A DNA stretch of 64,000 nucleotides from Rutidosis leptorrhynchoides (Eukaryota; Streptophyta; Magnoliopsida; Asterales; Asteraceae): assembly GCF_046630445.1 (NCBI RefSeq), contig NC_092338.1, positions 222,529,501-222,593,500 on the forward strand, read 5' to 3'. Position 1 is the first letter of the stretch; every line of letters starts with the position of its first letter. The position numbers and the translations under genes are program-made. A model generated the notes under the pieces. That model searched no databases, had not been told where the DNA came from, and saw only the letters and a program-made list of their open reading frames with translations. Below are positions 12,118 through 23,173 of the stretch, piece by piece.

Positions 12118-13555
12118 AATACATCAAACACAATTTTTGTGCATCCAAATATGCATTAGTGTCAGCAAAATCATCAATCAAAATAATTACAATGACATGA
12201 TCAATTTATATCAAACTTAAGCTCATTTTCATATTTTCATCAAATCTACACTTTTTCAAATAAGCATATACGAAAATGTTCGCCAAGTTCATAAGCATTC
12301 AACTCAAATAATATGTCAAAATAACTATTACTAGCAATTAAACAAGTCTCAAATGGCATTATCTTTCAAAAATCAAGTTCATGAATTTTTAGACTTGAAA
12401 AAGTCCACTTTAATTCTCAAAATCATGTTTAGGCTCAAAGTTTGGATCATTTAACTACCTAAACCTGTTATACTACTTAATTTAGCAACAATTCATGACA
12501 AAAATCGGCCATAACCTGTTTATATCAAAAAGCCCCAAATTTGCTCAAGAACACAAACCCTAGATTACTCAAAATTTGAAGTTTAAGGCTTCTAATCATG
12601 TTAAATAGCATCAATCTAGGTTATACACGCATAATACATAAACAATTTAAGCCTAATTACACTAAAAAGCATCAAAATTAAATTGGGGAAAAAAATTGCT
12701 CAAGAACACTAATTTCGGATTAAATGGTGTTTAGGTGTAGAAATTTACCGTTTTTCTTGAGTAATTCCTAGATAGCATCCTTCTTAACATGATTTTAGTA
12801 AAAGATTTGATGATTAACGGTTAAAAATTGTGATTTTGGGGGTTTTTTTCGTGTATTTTCGGGTTTTTTCGCTGTTCTTCGCAGTATTTTTGGGTGGGGG
12901 AGTGAACTGATCTGTTTTTTTACGTTTTATTTTTTTTCTGGGTTTTGGTCCCTCCGCGACTCGCGGTGTTTGGACCCTTCAAACTCCGCGAGTCGCGGAG
13001 TTTGGTTTGTTTTTTTTTTTTTTTAAATAAAAAAAAATTCACATCAAACTTAATTTAAAAATTCATATTATAAATTCACACCAAACTTATATTAATTTTT
13101 CAAATATTTACAATTTTAAAAATATTGTTTTTACAAAGTTTATAATATTAATTTAAGATTTATATATTAATTTTAAAAACATGGTAAAAATAAAATTAAA
13201 AATCTTTTTGGCTTTTTATCCCACTTTAATCAATCAAATATTATCAAAGATATGCGCCCCTCTTTTCGGTAAAGTAATTTCGGTTCCAAAACCTAATTTA
13301 ACTCATGACGAATTTTTGAAATATTTTGGGTTGATTGATTAAAGATATTTATACCTTAAGAATAAATGTTAAATTTCGCAGTGATGTAATAAATTTTTGA
13401 ATGATATCAATAATTTCGGTCGCTAAACCTAATTTTATTCAATACCAATTTAATACTTTATAGCGAACAAATTAGCGTTTATTATCAAAAGGTTAAAAAT
13501 AAAAATAAAAAAAATAAAATAAAAACTGTACAAACATACCCGTGAAATAGATTTC
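12118..13555 (-). other. Athila spacer between the zinc-knuckle ORF and the env-like ORF
   Basis: A 1.4-kb AT-rich stretch with no ORF of note. It holds a GC-rich palindromic pair at 12952-12966 and 12980-13004 that also occurs in the LTRs. Its downstream end (element sense, near 12112) is the splice-acceptor-like TTTTGCAG. It may act as an intron for the env-like ORF, which is inference. Confidence 0.5.
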
Positions 13556-13972
13556 TTAGTTATATGATCTATCACATTCATAAGATAGTCGGTTTAATTG
13601 GTTTTCCATAGCTACATAGGCGTAACCTCGAGCATTCAGTGTCTTTTCTTCTAAATATATGAACGGTCCGTCTCTGCATAAAGTAACAAATTCGGTATTT
13701 GAATAGGTTTGATTATTTGAACAGTTACCTCCATGTGACCATTTTCCGCATTTGTGACATCTTTCTAGGTGTCGTGCTCTTCTTTTCGCAGCAGATTTTG
13801 ATTTTCCTTTACCAAATTGTAACTTATTATCTTCGCATCTGGATTCTTTTCTAACTCCGTCCATTCTTTCTCTGATTACTGATACTAGTTCACTCGGGAG
13901 TATGTCATTATTACGTTTAGTGATCAAAGCGTGTAGCATTAGACCATGGTTTAGTTCACAGGCAGTCTTCAT
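13556..13972 (-). CDS. Small basic ORF with zinc-knuckle-like motif in Athila element
   Basis: A 138-aa ORF starting at a true ATG (13970-13972), about 170 bp downstream of the pol stop in element sense. Near residues 66-90 it has a strongly basic stretch (Lys-Ser-Ala-Ala-Lys-Arg-Arg-Ala-Arg-His) followed by Cys-His-Lys-Cys-Gly-Lys-Trp-Ser-His-Gly-Gly-Asn-Cys. This is like a retroviral CCHC knuckle but with three rather than four residues before the last Cys. A basic patch plus a knuckle suggests nucleic-acid binding; I recognise no named family. It is intact although gag, pol and the env-like ORF are all broken. Confidence 0.55.
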   Translation of the reverse strand: MKTACELNHGLMLHALITKRNNDILPSELVSVIRERMDGVRKESRCEDNKLQFGKGKSKSAAKRRARHLERCHKCGKWSHGGNCSNNQTYSNTEFVTLCRDGPFIYLEEKTLNARGYAYVAMENQLNRLSYECDRSYN

Positions 13973-14143
13973 TTTGTAAAAACCTAAAAAAAATAAAAAT
14001 TCAGAATGGGGGAGAAGACTAGTTCTTTAGGGTCTGCTAGGGAAAGACCATTCGGGTTCCATTTTCGAGAACTACACGAAAACAGACAATCTAATTCTAA
14101 CAGAAATACATATTATCATTTAAAGACTTGATTCTCCCCACAC

Positions 14144-17100
14144 TTAGTTAGCTGTGGTGTTGAAATTGTGATTAACTTCGTTGTCGACTTCCATCGGACC
14201 ATGTATGTAATGTTTAACTCTGTGACCATTAACTTTAAATTCATTCCCATTTGAATTTATCAATTCTACTGTTCCGTATGGGAAAACTCTTTTGACTATG
14301 AATGGTCCAGACCATCTTGATTTCAATTTTCCAGGAAACAGCTTGAATCGTGAATTAAAAAGAAGAACTCTGTCTCCTTCTTTAAATTCTTTTGAACTTC
14401 TGATTCTTTTATCATGCCATTTCTTCGTTCTTTCCTTATAGATTAACGAATTTTCGTATGCTTCATGTCTTAGTTCTTCTAATTCGTTTAGTTGACTTAA
14501 TCGTAGACGTCCAGCTTCATGTAAATCAAGATTACATGTTTTCAAAGCCCAAAATGCTTTGTGTTCAATTTCTACTGGAAGATGACATGCTTTTTCATAA
14601 ACAAGTCTAAAAGGTGTGGTTCCAATTGGAGTTTTGTAGGCTGTTCTAAAAGCCCAGAGTGCATCCTCCAATTTAATGGACCATTCCTTCGGATTTGATC
14701 CTACGGTTTTTTCTAGAATACGTTTTAAAGCTCGGTTGGTATTTTCAACTTGTCCACTTGTTTGTGGATGATATGCGGTGGAGATTTTATGAGTTACTCC
14801 ATATCTTTTAAGAACTTTCTCAAGTTGATTATTACAGAAATGAGTACCCCGATCACTTATTAAAGCTTTCGGTGTTCCAAACCTTGCAAAAAGACGTTTT
14901 AAAAAGTTGACTACAACTCGTGCATCGTTAGTTGGGAGAGCTTGTGCTTTCGCCCATTTAGATACATAATCAATGGCTACGAGTATATATAGATTATTAT
15001 GAGATTTTGGAAATGGACCCATAAAGTCAATACCCCAAATGTCAAATACTTCACATACTTGGATGACATTTTGTGGCATTTCATCACGTTGACTTATTTT
15101 TCCCGCCCTTTGACAAGCATCACAGGATTTGCAAAGTAGGTGTGCGTCTTTGTAAATTGTAGGCCAATAGAATCCAGCATCATAAACTTTTCTTGCTGTT
15201 ATTTGAGGCCCATAATGCCCTCCTGTTGGTCCTGTGTGACAATGGTTTAATATTTTACTAGCTTCATCTCCAAATACACATCGGCGTATTATTCCATCGG
15301 GACAACTTTTAAACAGATGTGGATCTTCCCAAAAATAGTGTTTTATATCACTGAAGAATTTCTTTCGTCTTTGGTACGATAATCCTTTCTCAAGGAATCC
15401 ACAAACTAAGTAGTTTGCATAGTCTGCAAACCATGGGATTTCATTATAATCTATCTTCAATAGATATTCATCAGGAAAGTTGTCTTGTATGGCCGATTCA
15501 TTTAGAACTTCTAATTCGGGATTTTCAAGACGAGAAAGATGATCAGCGGCGAGATTTTCTGCTCCTCTTTTATCTCGGATTTCAATATCAAACTCTTGTA
15601 AGAGTAAGATCCAACGGATTAATCTTGGTTTAGCATCTTGTTTTGAAAATAGGTATCTAAGAGCAGAATGGTCGGTATAGACCACCGTTTTTGCTAGAAC
15701 GAGATATGATCAAAATTTGTCAAAAGCAAAGACAATAGCAAGGAGTTCTTTTTCAGTAGTTGTATAGTTCGTTTGTGCTCCTTGTAACGTCTTACTAGCA
15801 TAATATATAGGTTGAAATCGTTTTTCAATCCTTTGTCCTAAAACGGCTCCCATTGCAAAATCACTTGCATCGCACATTAGTTCAAATGGTAGATTCCAAT
15901 TTGGTGTTATCATGATCGGTGCATTAGTGAGTTTTTCTTTAAGAATATTAAAAGATTTGATACACTCATCTGAAAAGATGAATGGAGCATCCTTTTCTAG
16001 GAGTTTATTCATAGGAGTGGCAATTTTAGAAAAATCTTTTATGAAACGTCGGTAAAAACCGGCATGCCCTAGAAAACTCCTAACTCCTCTAACATTGGTG
16101 GGATGTGGAAGTTTAGAAATTACATCTACTTTAGCTCTATCCACTTCAATTCCTTCTTTTGAAATTTTATGTCCAAGAACGATGCCTTCTTTAACCATGA
16201 AATGGCATTTCTCCCAATTAAGTACTAGATTTGATTGTTCGCATCTAATAAGAATTCGTTCCAGATTAACTAGACATGATTCAAATGTATCACCGAAGAC
16301 TGAAAAGTCATCCATGAAAACTTCCATGCATTCTTCTATCATGTCGTGAAAAATCGCCATCATACACCTTTGAAAGGTTGCAGGGGCGTTGCAAAGTCCA
16401 AATAGCATGCGTTTGTAAGCAAAAGTACCATAAGGGCACGTGAATGTGGTTTTCTCTTGGTCCTCGGGTGCTATTGGAATTTGAAAATATCCGAAAAATC
16501 CATCTAGAAAACAATAATAACTATTTCCGGCTAATCTTTCCAACATTTGATCTATGAAAGGTAAGGGAAAGTGATCTTTTCTGGTGGCGTCATTTAATTT
16601 TCTATAATCAATACATACACGCCATCCTGTTACGGTCCTAGTAGGAATAAGCTCATTTTTATCATTTGTAATGACAGTCATGCCACCCTTCTTAGGCACG
16701 CATTGAACTGGGCTTACCCATGGACTATCAGAGATTGGATAAATTAGACCTGCGTCTAGCAGTTTAATAATCTCTTTCTTAACTACATCTTGCATATTAG
16801 GATTTAGTCTTCGTTGGCGTTGCACATACGTTTTATGACCTTCTTCCATAAGGATTTTATGTGTGCAATACGAAGGACTTATTCCTTTAATATCATGAAT
16901 CTTCCATGCAATGGCTGGTTTATGAGCTTTCAACACAGAAATGAGTTGTGATTTCTCATTTTCAGTAAGAGAAGACGATATTATTACAGGTAATTCAGAT
17001 TCATCATGTAAATAAGCGTATTCCAAATGGTTTGGAAGTGGCTTTAACTCTAATTTCGGTGGTTCTTCTATCGATGATTTATATCGATATCTGTCTTCTT

Positions 17101-17344
17101 CTTTTAGCATTTGAATTTCTTCTGTTGTTGGTTCATATCCATTAGCTATAAGTGTAGCTAACATTTCAGCTTCATCAATTGGTTCATTACCTTCTCCTAA
17201 AGAACATTCTCCTGTTCCTTGTAATTCTGGAAATTCTTCTAATAATTTTGCATGTGCATCTATAGTTTGAATATAATAACATGTATCATCTGCTGATTGT
17301 GGTTGTTGCATTGCTCTATCAACTGAAAAAGGTAACACTCTCAT
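14144..17344 (-). pseudogene. Athila pol: reverse transcriptase, RNase H, integrase (broken)
   Basis: Two adjoining ORFs (15710-17344 and 14144-15685) in one frame, separated by an in-frame TGA. The first carries reverse transcriptase with Tyr-Arg-Lys-Leu-Asn, the active-site Phe-Met-Asp-Asp-Phe (near 16300) and the start of RNase H (Cys-Asp-Ala-Ser). The second carries the RNase H end (Tyr-Thr-Asp-His-Ser), the integrase zinc finger (His...Cys-Lys-Ser-Cys-Asp-Ala-Cys) and the integrase core with Gly-Ile-Asp-Phe-Met, Ser-Asp-Arg-Gly and Gln-Val-Glu-Asn. These enzymes copy the RNA and insert the DNA. The junction with gag-protease (17319-17344) is a frameshift in a run of T. Pol is non-functional as it stands. 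Confidence 0.92.
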
Positions 17345-19747
17345 CCACTATACTTAGGGTCAGTTTCTTACCGAACACGTCTATCATTGCTTTAGCCGTG
17401 TTTAAGAATGGTCTTCCTAATATGAGAGGAACTTGAGAATCTTCTTCTATGTCCAAAACAACAAAATCTACTGGAAATACTAAAGTACCAACTTTAACTA
17501 GCATGTTCTCCATTATCCCTCTAGGATATTTTATTGATGTATCGGCTAGTTGTATGCTTATTCTGGTTAGTTTCAATTCTCCAAGGTCTAGTTTAGTGTA
17601 TAGTGAATACGGCATTAAATTTATACTAGCACCTAAGTCTGCCAATGCTTCTATTGAACTAAGACTACCCAGAAAACATGGAATTGTGAAACTTCCTGGA
17701 TCAGATAGTTTTTCTGGTATCTTATTCAACAGCACTGCTGAACAATTAGCATTCATAGTAACAGCCGAGAGCTCTTCCATTTTCTTTCTATTTGAGATTA
17801 GATCTTTCAAGAATTTAGCATATCTAGGCATTCCTGAAATCACATCAATGAAAGGAAGATTTACATTTATCTGTTTAAACATATCCAAGAATTTGGATTG
17901 CTCGGCTTCAAGTTTCTCTTTCTTCATTTTACTCGGGTAAGGAAGTGGTGGTTGGTATGGTTTAACATAAGGTTTATCCTTAGCTGTGTTATCTTCATTA
18001 ACCTTTTTAACTACCGGTTCTTTTTCCTTATCTTGATCAGGTTGTGGTTCTTGTGGAGTAAGAATAGCTTCATCAGAAGTTACAGGTATTTCCGGTGGTT
18101 TAAGTGTTGTACCACTTCTTGTGGTAATAGTTTTAGCTGTTTCATTCCGGGGGTTAGCATTTGTATCACTATGTAGACTTCCCGGTTTTCTTTCACCTAT
18201 TAACCTTGCTAGGTTACTTACTTCTTGTTCCAGATTTTGAATAGAAGCTTGTTGATTTCTAAATGCTTGAGCATTTTGTTCATTGGTTTGTTTTTGAGAT
18301 GTGAAAAACTGCGTTTGAGTTTCAACTAGCTTCGTCATCATATCCTCTAAATTCGGCTTTTTATCATCGGTTTGTTGTGGTGGCTTGTTTTGAAAATTAG
18401 GTCTTTGCTGATTGTAAGTATTATTGGATACTTGTTGATTGCTAGGACCTTGTTGGTTGTTGTATGGAATATTTCGGTTATAATTCTGGTTTTGATTGTA
18501 AATCGGTCTTGGCGGTTGATAATTATTCTGATAATTATTTCCAGGCCTTTGGTTTATGTATGAAATATTCTCTCTTTGTTCCATTGTTAATTCAATACTG
18601 AGACAATCTTTTGTCAAATGTGGTCCTCCACACTGCTCACAACTAATTCGTATTGAGTGAATATCTTTAGTCATCTTTTCCATTCGTCTCTCCACAGCAT
18701 CTATCTTTGCGGAAATGGAATCTAAGTCATGGCTAGAATTGGCTCTAGCTGCTTTAGATGATCTAATGATATCTTTTTCTTGGTGCCACTCATGTGAGTG
18801 GGAAGCAGTGTTATCAATAATTTTGTAAGCATCAGTTTCGGTTTTCTTCATAATAGAACCACCAGCTGCTATATCTATGTCTTTCCTTGTAGTGATGTCG
18901 CATCCTTGGTAGAATATTTGTACTATTTGACAGGTGTCTAAACCATGTTGCGGACATCCTCTTAACAACGTTCCATATCTTGTCCACGCCTCATATAGAG
19001 TTTCATTCGGTTTTTGTGTAAACGTAACAATTTCTGCTTGAAGTCTTACGGCTTTAGATGCAGGAAAGAATTGTTTAAGAAATTTGTTAACTAAAACATC
19101 CCATGTATCGATCGCCCCTTCAGGTAACGATTCCAACCAATCTTTGGCTTCTCCCTTTAAAGTCTAGGGAAATAACATGAGATATATCTGTTCATCCTCC
19201 ACTTCTCGGATTTTAAATAGTGTGCAGATCCTATTAAAGGTACGTAGATGTTCATTTGGATCTTCCTTCGGCGCACCACTAAATTGGCATTGATTAGTCA
19301 CCATGTGTAGAATTTATCCTTTGATTTCATAATCTGGCGCATTAATGTCTGGATGAGTAATTGCGTGACCTTGGCCAGTGCGTTTAGCTCTCATTCGGTC
19401 TTCCATACTTAAAGGTTCCAGATTCTCCATAATTGAATTTGTTGAATCGGAATCACTAGAGGATTCTGATTAAATGGTTCGTTCCTCAACAATCTCTGTT
19501 TGAATGATTGGTGGTTCCGGAGGAAAGTTTAGTGGTTCAGGATCTACGAATCGTTCCTGAATATTCTCCGGATTCTCAATTGTGAGGTTGGTTTCAAAAA
19601 ATGGATTATCGGAATTTTGAACTGAAGTACTTGTCGACTGGATGACGATTCTAAAGAGAAATCAACGGCGGTTATATTTGCTAAATGTCTTGATCTAGTT
19701 ACAGGTGGTGAACGTACAAAAGATGGTGAACGTCTTGCTCGGTGCAT
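17319..19747 (-). pseudogene. Athila gag and protease (broken N-terminus)
   Basis: The open part is 17319-19136 (605 codons): gag capsid region (Phe-Phe-Pro-Ala-Ser-Lys-Ala), a CCHC-like motif (Cys-Glu-Gln-Cys...His...Cys), an Asn/Gln-rich linker, and an aspartic protease with Asp-Leu-Gly-Ala-Ser, the variant usual in Athila. It has no ATG; upstream coding sequence continues to about 19430 (a Met-Glu-Asn-Leu-Glu start) but is broken by stops near 19165 and 19320. A further upstream ORF (19544-19747, Arg/Ser-rich) may be the original N-terminus. The protease end runs into the pol frame through a one-base shift near 17325. Confidence 0.88.
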
Positions 19748-21165
19748 TCACTGAATATCCTATTAGTTTTAAAAAGGAAAGAAAAATTATAATAAGTTAT
19801 CCAATTAATAGACTTTTCTGATTTTGCCCACGTTTCGAATAGCCAAAAGATGCAGCAGAGGGGCAGGATTCATTTGGTCTCAATATAATTAAGGACTGTT
19901 TGGCTCCAATAACTCGGTCCACGTACAAATCCAACTATTACTACGAACCAGAAAATTTTGATGTCTATCAATTTAACCACTTAAAATAAATTTTCGTAAT
20001 TTTAAGAAATTTAGATAAGAAGTAGAATAAAAATCTATGTCCTAAAACTAGAATAGCGAGAAATAAGAAAGAAAAAGAGTTCGTCGGAAAAGGTCGAAAA
20101 AGAAAAATGGTTGAAAAATAAAAGGTGACGGAAAAATAAAAGAAACTTATAAAAATTAAAAATACTTGACTAACCTAACCTTATTACTACAACTAACTTA
20201 AAATTATAATCGCAAATTGATATAACTAATTGGAATGATAATTGGTACATAGTAAAAGGTGTCTAAAAATATTAAAGCTTATAGGAAAAACTATATCCCA
20301 AATGGAAATAACTTAAAAAGAAACTAAAACTTAAAAAGGCGTCACAAAATTCTAAAGTACCTAAATCTTAGTCTAAAGAAAAAGCACTTAAGGAATTCTA
20401 CGGCAAATCCTAAAAATCTAGAAGTAAAAATAACTATGGCAAAAACTAAGTTTAAAACTAAATATGAGCGAAAAATACAAATATTACGCTAAAACGATTG
20501 AAAAAGGGACAAAATATAAAAATATACAAAAAGTTGTAAAAAGTACAATTTTTATAAAAATATTATTTTTATATTAATTATTTATTAAAAATATTAATTT
20601 TACAATTTAATTAAACTTAAAAAACTAAAATATAAATTAAATAAAACTTAAATTAAAATAAAACTAATTATAATAATAATAATAATTAGGGTTAAATAAT
20701 AATAATAATTAATTACCCCGTAATTAATTCAGTTTAGGGTTTCTGTCGCGTGTCAGAATTACTCCGCGAGTCGCGGTATTCAATGCAGCAAACCCCGCGA
20801 GTCACGGGGTTCCAAAATTCAACTCTGGAGCAGTTTGAAATTTTACGCGTTTTTCTTTATTTATTTATTTTTTTTTTATTTTCTGTTTTTAATTTTTTTC
20901 GGTTTATAAAAAAAATATGTGTATAATAAAAACTTATATTTAAAACTTAAATAAAAATAGAATTACTTTATAATTTTATAAATAAAAATCTTAAAACTAG
21001 ATTTATATATATATTTTTTTTATATGTTTTTAAATAAAAACAAAATACTTAAATAAAACTTATATAAAAATAAAGAAACTTTATAAAACTTAAATATTTA
21101 ACAAAATCTTAAAAATACATAAATTTTTTTTTATATTAGCGTTGCGCTTCCGGCTTTTAAGAGAG
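19748..21165 (-). other. Athila leader (PBS to gag)
   Basis: About 1.4 kb of very AT-rich untranslated leader with poly-A/T runs and no usable ORF. It holds a GC-rich palindromic pair at 20762-20776 and 20792-20810, related to the pair in the LTRs, standing out sharply from the surroundings. Confidence 0.6.
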
Positions 21166-21183
21166 TCCCCGGCAGCGGCGCCA
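21166..21183 (-). promoter_or_regulatory. Primer-binding site of the Athila element
   Basis: The minus strand reads TGGCGCCGCTGCCGGGGA, the tRNA-complementary PBS type common in Athila/Tat-lineage elements, nine bases inside the end of the 5' LTR (LTR edge at 21193). Confidence 0.85.
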
Positions 21184-21192
21184 AAAATAACT

Positions 21193-23173
21193 TGATGTGC
21201 AGCGGGGTAGTATATAAAATAGCTTATTTTTAGCAGGAAATACTATTAAATACGATACAATTTTACACAAGATATTTATTTATTTATAGAATGGATATAC
21301 TTAAACCTTGCTACAACACTTATAGGCAGTGTACCTAATCGTACAGTAGTGTAGTTTTTAGTAAGTCCGGTTCATTTCACAGGGAATCTTTTTAAACAAA
21401 GCTTAACGCTATATTAGTTTACTTTTATAAAAATACAAATATATATATAAGTAATATTATTATTATAAAGGGGGGTTTTTACCGTTTAATGACCGGTTTG
21501 TCGATTTTAAAACTTTAGTCGCAGTTAAAACCAAATGTAAAATAATAAATATAAATACAAGACTTAAATTAAAGCGTAAAGTAAATAACAATAATGAAAT
21601 TTCGAATAATAAAAGTGCGATAAAATAAACTTGCGATAATTAAAAAGTATGATAATTAAAAGTGCAATTAAATACAATAACAATAAAAATGCGATAATTA
21701 GAAGTGCAATTAAATATAAAATAAAGGAAATTAAATATGAAATAAAAGAATTATGCTTATTTAAACTTCCGTAATCATGATGTTTGACGTGTTGATTTTA
21801 GTTTTATTCCCATGGGTTAATTGTCCTTTGTCCTGGATTATTTAATATGTCCATACGGATTTGTCCATAATAGTCCATCAGTCATAAATATAAAGAGCGA
21901 AAGCCTTCGTCAAATTATTCTTATTCCCGAAGTCAAATATTCCAACTAATTGGGGATTCGAATTGTAACAAGGTTTTAATACTTTGTTTAATGAATACAC
22001 CAGGTTATCGACTGCGTGTAAACCAAGGTTTTACTACTTTGTTAACAATTACACCAATTACCCTTGAATGTAATTCACCCCTGTTTCAACAAGTTTATTA
22101 ACTATTAATCCAGTTCCGTATCCGGTAAAATAAATAATTATTGGTATTTATAGATATCCCGCCCACTGTACCCAGTCAAGCGTATGTGGTTATATATAAA
22201 TACGTCAAATTATAAGTTTGTATATTAAATTAACAAGGTATTGTTTAGTTAATATAAAACCCATTAATAGCCCATAGTCTAATTTCCACAAGTGTCGTTC
22301 TTTTGTCCAAACCTCAATTATGGTACAAAGCCCAATTACCCAATTTTAGTAATTAGACCAACATCATGATTACTTCGGATTAAATAAGCATAATAATAAC
22401 TTAGCTACGAGACATTAATATAAAAAGGTTGAACATAACTTACAATGATTAAAAATAGCGTAGCATTACACGGACAGAATTTTGACTTACACCCTTATAA
22501 CATTCGCTAACATACCCTTATTATTAGGATTAAAATTAAAATTAAAATTAAAATTAAAATATAAATATATATACGATATAGATAGAGAGATGGATGGATT
22601 TTTGGTATTTTTGCTATCAGAATTCGTTTGCTTTTATAGGGATTTTCGACTTTTGGGGCTCCGCGACTCGCGGCATTTTTGCCTTCAAACTCCGCGAGTC
22701 GCGGAGTTTGAAATTACAGCTCAGAGGAGTTTGGCTCTTTGTTTACCGACGGTTTTAAATAAATATAATATATTAAATAATTATAAGAATTATTTAAATA
22801 TTATATTATATTTATGTGCATAGTTAACTTGTAATTTTTAGTCTGTTGCGTCGAGCGTTGAGAGTTGACTCTGGTCCCGGTTCCGGATTTTCGAACGTCC
22901 TTGCGTACAATTTAATATCTTGTACTTTGCGTTTTGAATCTTGTACTCTTGTAATTTCGAGACGTTTCTTATCAATAATTGGAACCTCTTTGATTGTCTT
23001 TTGTACTTTTGAGCTTTTTGGTCATTTGCGTCTTCAATTCGTCGAATCTGTCTTTTGTCTTCACCTTTTATTATTTAAACGAATATCACTTGTAAATAGA
23101 ACAATTGCAACTAAAAGCTTGTCTTTCTTGAGGAATAATGCTATGAAATATATGTTCGTTTTTAGCATTATCA
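21193..23173 (-). repeat. 5' LTR of the Athila element
   Basis: 1,981 bp, the partner of 6706-8687. It starts (minus strand) TGATAATGC and ends GCACATCA. It carries the GC-rich palindromic pair at 22659-22673 and 22686-22710. The TTTAC duplication follows at 23174-23178. Confidence 0.94.

Larger units (their letters stand above)
6706..23173 (-). mobile_element. Athila-lineage Ty3/gypsy retrotransposon (nested in pol of gypsy A)
   Basis: A 16.5-kb element on the minus strand with TGATAATGC...GCACATCA ends and target duplication TTTAC (6701-6705 and 23174-23178). Element order: 5' LTR 21193-23173, PBS 21166-21183 (TGGCGCCGCTGCCGGGGA), leader, gag-protease (17319-19747, broken), RT-RNaseH-integrase (14144-17344, broken), a 138-aa zinc-knuckle-like ORF, an ATHILA ORF-1/env-like ORF (10766-12117), 3' LTR 6706-8687. 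The Athila assignment rests on the PBS type, the integrase and post-integrase sequence, the DLGAS protease site and the ORF after pol. LTR divergence is about 1% (near 19 differences by eye), so it is younger than its host A. Confidence 0.93.
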
